Shown: positions 1-12,160 of the stretch, piece by piece | Layout of the letters: the number at the start of each line of letters is the position of its first letter | Position numbering within the stretch: the first letter of the stretch is position 1 | DNA from: Parietaria judaica | Taxonomy: Eukaryota > Streptophyta > Magnoliopsida > Rosales > Urticaceae | Direction of reading: 5' to 3' | DNA: 64,000 nt | Assembly (NCBI GenBank): GCA_954871525.1 | Contig: OX940872.1 | Location: 10,935,180 to 10,999,179 of the forward strand | The notes under the pieces: model-generated | What the model was told of the DNA's origin: nothing | Databases searched by the model: none | What the model saw: only the letters and a program-made list of their open reading frames with translations | Position numbers and translations under genes: made by a program

Positions 1-595
1 AAGTCGACTGCACAAAAAGAGATAACGAGATACGCGTTTTATAAATTATACAAAATACAACAATGTATTGAATTCGAGACTCAAAGAGTTTGAATTGTCA
101 CAAGTACTTCACTTAATAGGCCCCCAATATCTTCATCAATCGTTTTTTTCTTAAGTGTTACTCTAACACTATACGTAACGCTCTTACCGTATTTAATATG
201 ATATTGTCCACTTTGAGCGTACGCTCGCCTCTCGTATCATTAACATTACTCAAATCATATGTAGAACTTTACATCTTACCTTTTTTTACCCTTATGCTCA
301 ACTTCTAGGCTTCCTCTTACATATATTATTAGGTATATTTTCATGTACTCAAAAATACAATTCCAAGTGTTAGTTGAACAATGCTAATGCTTTGAGGGAT
401 GAAAAGTTCTATAATTAGGATATAATTTGGGAATAGAATCTCTTGCGAACCCACGATTTATTAATTAGGTATAATATTAATAATGTAAAAGCTATCGATA
501 ATTAGGCTTGAGGGTTGTTTAACTTAAATAGACTTTTGGGGAAGCATATAGTGGTGGTGGTGTAACGACAATAACGATAAAGCCTACAATATATT

Positions 596-626
<31 letters not shown>

Positions 627-2565
627 GATATTGGTAGTGTTTTTCATAAGTGCTTTAAGTTAAACTACTATATATGTATTTATACAATACATATATATAA
701 GCTTATATTATAAAAAAAAATAAAAAAATTGAGGGATATGGTAGGTGCGTTGACAAAGCCAGCTTTTTGGTTCCTAATTATTGTTCTCTTTTTTTTTCGA
801 AATGTTTATTCACTAGACGATCAAGAACTAAGTTAGGATAAGAATAAATACAAGTTTTCATAAAAATAAAAATAAAATTGAATAAATACAAGTTCACTAA
901 TTAAGAAGGTTGTGGAATGTTTAAGAAAGAGAATAAACCAACTACCCTATATGACCTAGCATTTGGCTTCTTATACCCCATTATTAGTGTGTTTAATCAC
1001 CATGCTTTTTAAATCACTTTTTTTTTTTTTAATGTGAAGTGCATACCGTTGGGTAGGGCAGTTCGAATGTTTATCAGGGCCGGATTGGCGGGCGCGGGTT
1101 ATCCTCTCCCGTTGTCCGTTTAGATTGTACTTTTTAGACGGGTATTCCGTCTGCACTCTACGAACCCTTAAATACCGTCTCTAAATTTACGTAATTTTTT
1201 TGAGTAAATATCGCTGATACTCATCACTTTTGTTCAATTTAATTGATACTCATCACTTTATATATTTATATTAATTGTGATGTTTTAATAATCTTAATTT
1301 TTAAATATATTTTTAGAAAGCAAACAAATATATTCGCTTATCCTCGTTTAAATTGAATCCAATTTGACTTTGTAAAACTTAATCTTAAATCTAATAGTTT
1401 TAGAGTCATGAAATTTAAAATATTTATCGATGCGAGTTGTATTAAGTATTTAAGTTAATTCAGAATGCATTCTAAATAAAATACAAATACACTTTATTTT
1501 CATTTCTAAGAACATTAATCAACTATCTAAATTGACATATTAAGACTAAAATACGGCACTATATATATTATTAATTCCACACCAACAATATTTAACGTAC
1601 TTTATAGGAATTCAAATATTTATTTGCGTTGGTAACAGTTGTCCTCGCACATACATTTAAGCACAAGTCATGATCATAGTTCTATTTGTTAGCTTAGAAA
1701 ATGAATTAATAAAGAGATATCAATTTAAAATAAACTCATTGACTGTATTTATTAACATATATTGTTTGCTCTATAATTTCCACGTTTTGCATGCTAAATA
1801 TCATACTATACTAGTAGTATTATACTACGATAATGAACTCATAATGATTAGCTTAATTATTTTTTTAAATGTATATACTAACATCACGCTTGAAAAGTGA
1901 AAGTTCAGGCGATAATTATTTTGTAACCATTTGAGATTGTTTGCCTGTCATGTTTGAGTAATTTCTAAAATATTCCTGATTATAATTTCATATCATATTT
2001 TTGTTAGGAATTTTTCCCTAATTCCCAATTCAGAAAACGATAAAGGCGATAAAACAAATTTGAAATCGACACGAGAATTATAGTAGTTCGCTCTCAGTGT
2101 AGGAGGTACGTCCACTTGCCGCTTGTAAATCTCGATCCACTATCAATCTCTCAATCGGAGTTTCTGGATACACCCTCAATCTCGTCTCTCTCAGTTTGTG
2201 CTACAAAACGCACTAATAATTGCTACAAGCATTATAAGCGAAAATTAAACTTAGGGCAAATAACCCGGGTGAAAAGTCTAAAATACCCTCGCTACAGCTT
2301 GACTGCTCTGCATCGGGTCTCGGTAGCGCTTCTGTGTAGACTAGGCTTCACACTCAACAATTATTTGCATTGTATCATACATATGTTGCTTTATATTACT
2401 GAATTAATACGAATCTAATCCTCGAGAAATTATTCTTGATTAGGTATACCTCTCTTCTCTCAATAAAATTAATATCTCAATATAATTAATATAATCATCA
2501 CTTGGTTTCTTTGTTTATAAAATGGCATCATATACTAATTTATATGAATTGCTTATTAATTAATT

Positions 2566-2610
<45 letters not shown>

Positions 2611-3536
2611 AACTAGCTGTGCATATTTGGCTTTGTTGGTTATAAGTTTGGTTAATCCAAGTATTTAATCCCAAGAATTGGACATGGGAAATCTATTATT
2701 TCAATTAAGATTCTAATTCAAATTATTTTTTCTTTTAGTGTCAACTCTCAGCTTAAGATTGGCGACTTAAAAACTCCAATCATTGCAATTCTAAAACAAA
2801 TTGTTATACCAGGAATTTGAATACAAAGTAATTACATGAAATATGCGAACAAAAATTAGGGAAATAGTTACCAGAACAATTAGAATCACGAATATACCGG
2901 AATAGTCTAATTCGATTTAAAACCGGAAGTTGAAACCATTTTGAAATAAATTTGTAAGATCCGAATTTTCTTGAGTCATCATGCTCTCATATCAGTATTA
3001 CAAATCTGATTTAAAGCAAATGCGAAAATTAAATCAAAGCATATCAAATAAAATAATAATAATAAAAACACAAGAAATTATTGAGAATGACAAATAAAAT
3101 GTGAATAATCAACATTACTTTTGGTGATGGTTGTGAGCGAGTTATATATAAAAATAAAAAAGTCGTAAAATACATGACAAATAAAAAATAGTGAATCACT
3201 AAAAACAATTTAAAAGATTAGAAGTATACTGACTATATAGGAGAAAATACATTAAAGAAAGTGCTATGATGAGAACAAAAAATTTCATTTAATGAAAACA
3301 ATTTAAATTACATTACTTTTTGAATGTATCGTCACAAATACAAAATTCTCTCAAAACCATGATTTTGCTTCCCTCGTACAAGTGAAATAAATAAAAATAA
3401 AAATAAAATGACAAAGAAAACTGTAAAAAATTACACCTAAAATTACTATTGCAAAACTTTGACAGAGCAAAAACTTTCATTGCATTATATGCCGAAACTT
3501 CATAAACTTTGCTTTGATAATCTTTTTATTTGCAAG
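1..3536. other. AT-rich intergenic DNA
   Basis: No gene could be supported here. The stretch is AT-rich, with (AT)n runs near 595-625 and 2569-2606 and many stop codons in all frames. A more GC-balanced patch at about 2100-2420 has an open frame but resembles no protein I know and has no flanking exon signals; it could be a decayed mobile-element piece. Confidence 0.5.
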
Positions 3537-6500
3537 TCACTCGGGTTCAGAGCTTCGCTTTTCACATAACGATGCGTAAGCGCTGGTGCACAGCTTACTG
3601 AACGGTGGAAGACTTATAGTCGAGCCAATCCGTCCCCCCCATGGCTGCTCCGACAGTGAAGACGGGTACAACGAAGTCTGCTTGTTCTTCAACTCAAACT
3701 CCGGCAATTCTCCGTAGATTGATGTGTACCCGAATTTCCCTGCCATGGGGGTGATCACAAGAGTAATCACCGGTTAAAAAGATGCCCGACAAGTAAAAAA
3801 GAGCAGTTTGTCCTCTGAACTTTGTTAAACCGCAGAAATACCCTCAGTACTTTGAAAACGTAGCAGATTGCCGAATACCGGTTAGCATGTGCTGAAAATC
3901 TAATTTACTTGATGGTATTTTTGTTATAAAAATAATAAGAGAAATTGCACCAAATAGCCAAATTGAAACATAGGTTTAGCAAAATAGCCAAACTTTGATT
4001 AATTTTGTAAACTAGCCAATTAACCATTTAAGTGAATTTCTAATTTGGCTAGTTTACAAAATTAACCAAAATATTATAAATGGTTAATTGGCTAGTTTAC
4101 AAAATTAACCAAAATTTGGCTATTTTGCTAAACCTATGTTTCAATTTGGCTATTACCCTTAAGAGCCCAAATAATAATTCTATTTTGTAAATTTGGGAAG
4201 AAATATAAACTTAATAGAAATACCCTCTAATAAATCATATTTTTAATCATGTAACACTTTCCGTTATCTTTTATCTTTATTACAGTAAGAGCAATCTGCT
4301 ACATATATAAAGTATCAGGGAGAATTATGCCAATAAAAGGTGGATTTAAATTCGACGACGATACTTGAGAGAATGAATTGAGATTGACGTTTCTACCTGG
4401 TTCCTCAAGGGCGTTATCTTGCCGTCTCGTGAGGCTGACTTCACATGCGTTGGTATCACGAGGATCAAATACAACGTATTCATGATCACTGTTGATATAC
4501 ACAAGTAGCGGTTCTGATTGTTCCCCGGTTAAACCACTTTGTTGATTTCCTTGAATATAAGCAATTCCTCCACCATTGGCCTGAAAATCCGAACATATTT
4601 GTATAATTAGGGTATTATTTTAAAAATAAAAAGAATAATGAATTTTGGGAGATGCAATCACTAACGAAGACACAAGGCTCGATTAGCTTCCTACCACCTT
4701 GATCGTGATTGCATAGAATTTCTCAAAATAATACGTTTTTCTGTTCGTTACCCTCGCAACATCTCATTCTTCCAAGTTTTATTCAGGATTTAAAAGTTCG
4801 TTGTTTCTCCAGCTATAAAGGAGCATAAGAGATGCTTTATTCAAATACGATTACCGAACTGAACGCGAAACATAAACATGAATACGATTACCGAACTGAA
4901 CGCGAAACATAAACATGAATTTTGCTTATTATTCATATAATTATATTTAATAAACTATTAGATAACATTCCCTCAAAAATAAAATAAAAATAAAAAGACT
5001 ATTCGATAACACCAATCCCAACACTTCTAAAACTAGATGGCACACATTTTTCTGTATTGCCCTAATTATAGATTATAGTTAAATATTATTTTCCTTAACA
5101 TGCGGAAAAAAAAAAGATTAAGAAGAAAAACCCTACCTTCTTCACTGACCAAGTCGCCACAGGAACAGGATCCGTCGGCCCTAACAACAAGATGATCCCA
5201 TCTCGTTCTTCGCTTGTTTGTGCTTCAGATCCAATTCCAATATACGATTTTGGGAGAAGGGCAAGGACTACAAACGTCGATAAATCAACTGCACAGGCCA
5301 CATCTGCATAATAATTCACACATGTTAAGCAAAACCACTTATACTTTTTTAAATTGAAAAAATAATATTGAAGATATATAGATGCAGATAGATGGTTCTA
5401 AACCTTCTACTTGAAGCTTGTATGACCATGAAACATTGAGTTTGGACATGCTCCACACTGAGAGTTGTGGCCGAGCGCCTCGAGATACAGAAACAAGACA
5501 ATCCGACTTTCCAGCAAAGGACAGAGATGTAATTGGCTACAGTATACATACATATATTTTACATAAGTGAAAAGAAAAATAAAAAACATAGCTCACCCTC
5601 GAAAAACAAGTTAATTTGTCTATTATCGCATCATTAAACAAAATTCAATCTAGAAACTAAACTATGCAAAGAAGACAAAGCCCAAGAAATAAATTTCAAC
5701 TTTGTATGAACTGCACAGGCGATAACTGCTAATAACCACACCGTCTACCGCTAATGAAATAAAAAATTATACAATATGCTTTCAAAACCAATCAATTACC
5801 GATTGAGTCTCTCCAAGCACGGCCACTAGATGATTATTTTCAGGGTCCCACAAGGTTATAACGGTTTCTGCTGCAACGGCCAATATAGAACCATCAGCAG
5901 AAAATGCTCCAGATGTCATTGGTTTTCTCCTGCGAAAGTTTTTTCCACAACATAAAATTAGGAATTTCAGTAGTCTACAGTTTCAACCCCGGTATTGAAA
6001 AATATTTCTCAATGCGCAATTATAGTTGTCTTGTTCGGTTCTTGTTTCTGAGAAACTTCGATTTCAGTTTTCTCGTTAAGGTTTTTGTTCTGCAGAACTG
6101 GTTTCCAGAACATCGTGATGGACCTTTATTTATCGTTGGTTTTATTTTAGTAATTTAGGGCTTTTATTTATTTAATATTAGGATTAGTTTTTATGCGTTT
6201 TATTCATTTAGTTTATTCATTTAGTTTAGTTTGGATTTATTTAATTAATTAATTAATTAGTAGTGGTGGGCTTAGGAGTTGTCGTTTGATAATGGGCCTA
6301 ACCTAGATTGTCTAGGGTATTAAGTAGAGAGGAGATCGACAGTGGGGAGGTGTGCAGAAAATAGTCGTTTGTGACAGTCTCCACCGTCGGGAGAGTTGGC
6401 CGTGCTCTCGAACTCACGTGCCCGGTTCTCTTTGACGTGTTTATTCAATAAAATTCTGTTTATAAATCCGGGATCCATCAAATTGGTATCAGAGCATAAT

Positions 6501-9500
6501 CTTGCGACCTAGAATGACGAAAACTCGATCAGCGACGGACGAGCCAAAAGGGGCGAGCGATATTGCAGCGCTGTTCGACAGCTTTCGCGCCGAGCTGATG
6601 GACAGTTTTCGCGCCGAGATGGCCCAAGCCATGCGCGATTCAGTGCAGGAAGCGGTGGAACAAGCAGTGGCGCGCACAGACGAACGCCAAAATCGAGCGA
6701 TGGCTGAATCGGACGCACGCGTAGGAGCGCTGGAAGCGCAGATGCGCTGCCAGGTTGAGCACAGCGAGCGCGAACTCCCTCCAGGAGGGAAGAGGGACCA
6801 CCGACCAGGCGAGGGCGCGCACGGGAACAAGGGAAAACAACACGACGGCCCAGGTCAGCGTGTCAACAACGCTGAATTTTCCCCCATGCGGTCAGGAAAC
6901 CACGGTTCGGGTTCAAACTTAGCCGAAGATCCGGCCTTGGCGAAAATTCTCTCGGCTAACCCGGACGACCGAGAATGGGTTTCACTGATTACAAAGGTGT
7001 ACCATGAGGAACTCAAAGAGCGAGAGCATTTGGCTCGCACTCAACACCATCGGGACGAGCACATGGGACAGATTCCACTCCGCACGACACAGCTGCCACG
7101 AAAAATTAGCGAGGACAGCGAAGATTCCGACGACGAGACGGGCATAAAATGTCAAAACCGTAGACCGCCGGAGTACCGCGGCAATGGGGGACAGCGCGAG
7201 GCACACGGGGACCGAGTACGACAACTACAAATGCCCGTGTTCGAGGGGGCCGATGCCGAAGAGTGGGTGTACCGAGCCGAGCGGTATTTCGAGGTCAATG
7301 GAATCCGGGGCTATGCACGCGTGAACTCGGCCGGAGTATGTCTAGAGGGATCGCCCCATTTGTGGTACAAGGGGAAGGTTCGGAAGGATCCTTTTCTCGG
7401 TTGGCGAGACTTTAAAACACGGTTGTTAGCGCGCTTTCCGGATCCACGAGGCAAGTGCTACAATGACCAACTTGCGAGGGCTGCTCAAAGCGGGACACTC
7501 AACGACTTCATTAACGAGATCGAGCGCTTGCAGGAACACTTACCACATTTGCCGGACGATGTGTTTAAGGACGCCTTGGTGCGCGGGCTGAAACCGGAGC
7601 TTCAAACGATGGTGATGTGGGGTCGCCCGCAAACTTTGGATGCGGCGATTGAATTGGCGATACTCACTGAGTCTTGCGGAGTGGGAAAGCAGCGAGCGCG
7701 GGACAGCAACCCAAGTGCCCGAGCAGCGACCGAGAGACCCTCCAAAGACCTAACCGAAGGCGAGTACGCGTCTCGAAAGGCTCGAGGTTTGTGTTATAAA
7801 TGTGAGGAGAAGTTCTCGCCCGGACATCGTTGCAAAGTTGAGATGCGAGTCTCTCTCGTTGAGGATCCGATAAAGGAAGTGGAAGATTGTGTGGAGGAAG
7901 AACTTATGACGTGACGAGGAAATCGGACGACAAGCTTGAGGACAAGCTTGCTTTCGAGGGGGGAGTAATGATGGACCTTTATTTATCGTTGGTTTTATTT
8001 TAGTAATTTAGGGCTTTTATTTATTTAATATTAGGATTAGTTTTTATGCGTTTTATTCATTTAGTTTATTCATTTAGTTTAGTTTGGATTTATTTAATTA
8101 ATTAATTAATTAGTAGTGGTGGGCTTAGGAGTTGTCGTTTGATAATGGGCCTAACCTAGATTGTCTAGGGTATTAAGTAGAGAGGAGATCGACAGTGGGG
8201 AGGTGTGCAGAAAATAGTCGTTTGTGACAGTCTCCACCGTCGGGAGAGTTGGCCGTGCTCTCGAACTCACGTGCCCGGTTCTCTTTGACGTGTTTATTCA
8301 ATAAAATTCTGTTTATAAATCTGGGATCCATCACATCGTCACATAGATATTTTGCTTGATCGATTTTCACAAAGAGAAAAACCAAAATATGTTAAGTTGT
8401 TTTGGAATATGATGAATAGAACAGGACCGCACTTGTTTTTTGATTTTGCTTAATGTATTTTAAATCATATAGAAATCAATATTAAAGCAGGACTTACTTG
8501 TAGGAACCCACAGAGAGGCACATCCAACCAGAATTTTTCACTGCCTCACCGTCCTTCTGAACCTCATGCCTCGAAACCCAGAGCTAAATGATCACAAAAC
8601 AACAACGTCATTTACTGAGACAAAAGGGCTTGAGATTTATTTATTTTAATTAAAAATTCTTACAAGAACTCTACCTTGAAATCACCACCGTAGGATGTGC
8701 TAACAGCCATTCGAGAGTTAGGACGGAAGGCAACAGCAGAAACCAGAGCATCCCTATTGAAAAAGGCCTTGTTATATATGTCTTAAAACATATTGAGCTT
8801 AAAGAACCGAAACACACAAAAAATCATAGTACAAAACTACAAACCTGTGAGGCTCGTAAATAACAGTGGATAAGGTAAAGTTTTTATTCAACGGCTCCGA
8901 TGTCCAAAACTTAAGGCAAACAAGAGCACCGATTCCTTCTTCGGGAAGTCTGACTTCAGTAGTACACATCGTAGAGCCATCTAGGGAGAGTTCTACAGCA
9001 GTCACTACCACCTGAAACCAAAAGTTCAGAATTCAATTTACGTTTGAACTTTGAAAATTATTCTAGGACACCCATCACCTAGAATTTTTTTCTCTGTCCA
9101 TCACTTAGAATTTTTTTCTCTATGTAGCCCTTCACTATGTATTTATGACGCTATGTCGCTCCTGACTTTGTATTTTTGTCACCATATAACCTTCAAACTT
9201 TGCTCTCTCTTTTTTTATACCTATTTTGGCCCCTCAAGGGTACCATGTCAAAATTAATATCTGTTATTAAATCACAGTTACTTGACGAAAGGTTACAGAG
9301 GGAAAAAAACAAAGTCAAGTATTACATAAGGACAAGGATTTCACAAGGTGGCGGGCCATGGAGGGACATAAATTCATAAGTGAGGTCACGAAAGTAACGA
9401 AAACAAGTATAGCATAGCCCATTTGATAAAGGTAAAAGCTAAACAAACTTACTGTGACTTCATCTCCAGGTTGATGGCTTCTCTCAGTGACTTGAACCTG

Positions 9501-12152
9501 AAGTAAAAATTAGAGTCAAACAGGTTAACTTCCAATTTCAGCAGGACAATATCAAAAGCGACGTAAGCCAACAGTGTCTGTCTGACATTGTACTTTCCAA
9601 GTCTCAAAATGAATTTCAAAATGTCATTTTTGGGATCTACATGAAAAATAACAAGGGATAGAAGTATTTGGTGGATTTTTGCACCGCTATTGCAAAAGTG
9701 CACTTTTGCCCTCAAATTTCTGAAACGTTTGCAGCTATCTAAGAATTACAATTTTGCATACCAGTCCCTAGCCTTGCATATTCTGATATTTACGACACTG
9801 GTTTTTTTTTTAAATACGGACAGAATAAGAGTCGCTCACCTCGGAAACCTCGTGGTCATCGAACAAGCTGTATAATTGGACGCAATAGTTTTCCGTCCTC
9901 AATGCAATTAACCCAGCAGAGTAGTCAAATGCAAACTTGCTGCATAGACCTTCCTTTTTCTTGGGAAGCAGAAGAGGAAGCTGTATAGCAAAATGAACCA
10001 AATTAATGGAACTTAAAGCCGTTGCATAATCATTCCACTGATGAATTAAAAAAAAAATCGCAGCAAAAGAAAACTAGAATTTAAGAGAATGAAGAATGGC
10101 TAAAGAGATCAAACCTTGATCCCGGAAATTGACTTCAAAACATGCATTGCCGGCATTTTCAGAAAGTGAATTCGATTATCTGCACAAGAAATCTAAGGAC
10201 CCTTATTTCAGTAAAACCATTATTGCTATACAGACATAAAGCTAGGTGAAGAGAAGATTTCCCTACTGAGGCAAGTGAAGGATCTGAAGAGTCGGTAAAA
10301 TATCGAAGCGGAGATCCAATCCTAGGTAAGAATTTCTTTTTTCCCGTGTCAATTTGCCAGACAACAAGAACACCCTCCTTTCCACCTAAAAATCAGCAAA
10401 ACTGAGATAAAAGTAGGATGTCGAAATAACAGATAATAATGTAGTTGTGTGATGGTGATTATTAGTATAGTTAATCATGTACACAGCTGCTATTAACAAA
10501 GTAATCATAATTTGTCAAAGAATTCTCTATACAAAACATACTATCTAATTAGTTATTTACACAAACAACTAAACATAATTCAAGGATTGAGAATTCATGG
10601 CTGAATACACGCCTTCATTATGTAATATTCATTTGTCAATGACCAACTATTCTGTCAACAATTAGCGAATTTTTCTCTATCTTTACGAGTTATAAGATAG
10701 ACACATAATTGAATTATTCATCGATGCTAGCTTACCTGAGTATAAATAAGTTCCATCAGATGAGAACGAGAGAACACTGACTTCATCTGAGTGCCAATGC
10801 CACGTGGAGCAAGAGTCGGCTTCGTCATCTCCCCTAACACCAGGTCTCTCTTCCCCATTTCTTCCATTTATAGCATATAGAAAAGTTTGACAACCGAAGT
10901 TTCTCCACACTAAGATTCTTCCAGTTGCATCACCGGCGGCTACTATTCTCTCGTTTGGGTGGAATGCAAGAGCTGTCAAGTTCTTCGTGTGATGCAAGAG
11001 AATCTTTTTAGGTGCTAAGTTTGCCATATCTTTCTCAGGGACGTTCCAGATACACAGCTTGCGCTTGGTTCTGATCCCAAAGAATTTGTGCGAGGGACTT
11101 AAAGTTAGACACTCCGGTTGTTCACTCTGCTCATAAGAAACAAAAGACGTGTTCACACATATGCAACAAATACGTAAATCCAAACTAAAAACGCTAGAAC
11201 ATAAAAGCTTCTTCGAAGGAGATACATAAAGTACTCTACTAATAATCAAACTAAAACCCACTTTTGCATTTTCAATTTGACACTACCTTGCCGTTTTGGG
11301 CAACTAAAAGAATCAATCGAGCACGGGACAAGAGATCAAATGATAAAGAATAGAACTTAAATCATGAGAAAAAAAGGTACAAGAAATAGTTAGTTATAGA
11401 TATAGACCTGTATCAAAATAAGTCCAGCATTGAAGCGAGATTCGGTTAAGTTACACTTCATTATCTGTCCCCTCGAAATCTTGACTTCTTCGCCTTTCAC
11501 TTTCGGACTCTCCGCCTTCTTATTATCAACGGAGATATAAGCGAATTCATTACGCTTTCTTCCGCTGGATTCGGAGGTTCGGTCCGACGGATACGGAATA
11601 ACCTGCAAACCATAGCCAACAACAATACATCATTCACAGTCCCAATCACCATCACTGATTCAAGCTCAAGCTCATTATTACCATGGAGTGAATAGGCATA
11701 TGAACTTCGACGGTCTTCCTCAACTCCGGCGCAGCGAAGTCCCAATAGCGAATCGTCCCATCGAGCGACGCGGTCCAGCAGAAGCAGCACGACTTCCTCG
11801 TCTCCGGCTCAACCACGACCGACGTGACCTGCGCGGTGTGGCCTTCCAGCGACGATACCTGACGGGCAGTGGCGCCAAAAGGAAAAATGTAAGCTCGACC
11901 ATTTCCAGCGATTTATGGAGAAATCGCAAATTGAAAAACCTGGAGGGCTGTGGCGGTGCTGTAGACGGAGACGGAGTCGCCGGTGCAGAGGAGGAGGCGC
12001 GTGGCGTCGTTGGAGAAGGCCGGCGGGGAGGAGACGTAGCTCTTGCCGCCTCTGATCATGGCGTCGCGAGAGAGAGAGAGAGAGAGCTTGGTCTTCGTCT
12101 TCGTCTTCGTCTTCGTCTTCTTCGTTGGTGAAAGAGAGAGGAGCTTCTTCAT
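3537..12152 (-). CDS. WDR75: WDR75/NAN1-type WD40 repeat protein (U3 snoRNP, SSU processome)
   Basis: Family role: a nucleolar WD40 scaffold of the t-UTP/UTP-A part of the small-subunit processome, needed for pre-rRNA transcription and 18S processing. I assembled 16 exons on the minus strand: 11940-12152, 11682-11858, 11408-11602, 10736-11126, 10267-10385, 10115-10192, 9840-9980, 9453-9497, 8845-9011, 8675-8753, 8498-8583, 5800-5929, 5404-5536, 5137-5303, 4397-4580 and 3537-3739. All junctions are GT-AG and phases agree, giving 2508 nt (835 codons); animal WDR75 is similar in length. WD units are visible: LEGHTAQVTS..IRYWDF, HHTKNLTALAFHP..ILVWRN, WHSDEVSVLSF..LVVWQ, MTSGAFSADG..ITLWDP. The C-terminus SLPPFSKLC is family-like. 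The conserved plant start is probably MIRGG at 12059; the ATG at 12152 adds 31 residues with a KTKTKT tract. Intron 11 is swollen by a retrotransposon. A possible 17-nt micro-exon near 11285-11301 was not used because it breaks frame. Confidence 0.88.
3945..4162. mobile_element. Foldback MITE in the last WDR75 intron
   Basis: The two halves are near-perfect inverted copies. The left arm reads ATAGCCAAATTGAAACATAG, then GTTTAGCAAAATAGCCAAA, and the reverse complement of the right end reads the same. Both arms continue through a TTTGTAAACTAGCCAATTAA block, so the element folds into one long hairpin. It has no ORF. It lies in the intron between exons 4397-4580 and 3537-3739. I could not fix a target-site duplication, so the superfamily is open. 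Confidence 0.7.
4844..4917. repeat. Perfect 37-bp tandem duplication (WDR75 intron 14)
   Basis: A 37-bp unit beginning AATACGATTACCGAACTG and ending ATAAACATG occurs twice head to tail (4844-4880 and 4881-4917) with no mismatch, which suggests a recent slippage or repair duplication. It lies wholly within the intron 4581-5136. Confidence 0.9.
6116..6480 (+). repeat. 5' LTR of the gag-only element
   Basis: 365 bp bounded by TG and CA. It contains an (ATTA)n-like AATTAATTAATTAATT tract and an AATAAA polyadenylation-like signal (CAATAAAATTC) about 35 bp before the end. Its partner is 7969-8333. Confidence 0.95.
6484..6495 (+). other. Primer-binding site for initiator tRNA-Met
   Basis: TGGTATCAGAGC sits three bases after the 5' LTR. 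It is the usual plant PBS complementary to the 3' end of initiator methionine tRNA, from which minus-strand cDNA synthesis starts. Confidence 0.9.
6514..7914 (+). CDS. Ty3-type Gag polyprotein, intact
   Basis: An uninterrupted 466-codon frame; the first ATG is at 6514 (MTKTRSATDE). The N-terminal third has alternating charged heptads (DSFRAEL..DSFRAEMAQAM) likely to form a coiled coil. The middle holds the retrotransposon Gag domain (MPVFEGADAEEWVYRAERYF, LWYKGK, GWRDFKTRLLARFPDP, LNDFINEIERLQEHLP, DALVRGLKPEL). Near the C-terminus is a CCHC-like knuckle, CYKCEEKFSPGHRC, in the plant Ty3 form with histidine two residues before the last cysteine. The frame stops at TGA 54 bp before the right LTR. 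The local GC content is much higher than in the host intron. Gag builds the virus-like particle; with no pol, enzymes must come from elsewhere. Confidence 0.93.
   Translation: MTKTRSATDEPKGASDIAALFDSFRAELMDSFRAEMAQAMRDSVQEAVEQAVARTDERQNRAMAESDARVGALEAQMRCQVEHSERELPPGGKRDHRPGEGAHGNKGKQHDGPGQRVNNAEFSPMRSGNHGSGSNLAEDPALAKILSANPDDREWVSLITKVYHEELKEREHLARTQHHRDEHMGQIPLRTTQLPRKISEDSEDSDDETGIKCQNRRPPEYRGNGGQREAHGDRVRQLQMPVFEGADAEEWVYRAERYFEVNGIRGYARVNSAGVCLEGSPHLWYKGKVRKDPFLGWRDFKTRLLARFPDPRGKCYNDQLARAAQSGTLNDFINEIERLQEHLPHLPDDVFKDALVRGLKPELQTMVMWGRPQTLDAAIELAILTESCGVGKQRARDSNPSARAATERPSKDLTEGEYASRKARGLCYKCEEKFSPGHRCKVEMRVSLVEDPIKEVEDCVEEELMT
7955..7965 (+). other. Polypurine tract
   Basis: GAGGGGGGAG lies immediately upstream of the 3' LTR (separated by TAA) and is the expected plus-strand priming site. 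Confidence 0.8.
7969..8333 (+). repeat. 3' LTR of the gag-only element
   Basis: 365 bp, identical to 6116-6480 except for one C/T difference close to the end. It is followed by the CATCG target duplication. Confidence 0.95.
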
Positions 12153-12160
12153 CCCAAATT

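Larger units (their letters stand above)
6116..8333 (+). mobile_element. Gag-only non-autonomous LTR retrotransposon (TR-GAG type, Ty3-like)
   Basis: A complete 2218-bp element. It has 365-bp LTRs at 6116-6480 and 7969-8333 that begin TGATGG and end ATCCATCA, a primer-binding site, one gag ORF, a purine tract before the right LTR, and a 5-bp target duplication CATCG at 6111-6115 and 8334-8338. The LTRs differ at one position that I could find (CCGGGATCC versus CTGGGATCC near the 3' end). There is no protease, reverse transcriptase, RNase H or integrase, so it must rely on a partner element. It lies in intron 11 of the WDR75 gene (5930-8497), antisense to that gene, and makes up most of that 2.6-kb intron. 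Confidence 0.95.

Noticed and set aside
2116..2418. Open frame of about 100 codons at 2116-2418
   Set aside because: No recognisable motif, no supporting splice or promoter context, and it lies in repeat-like intergenic DNA.
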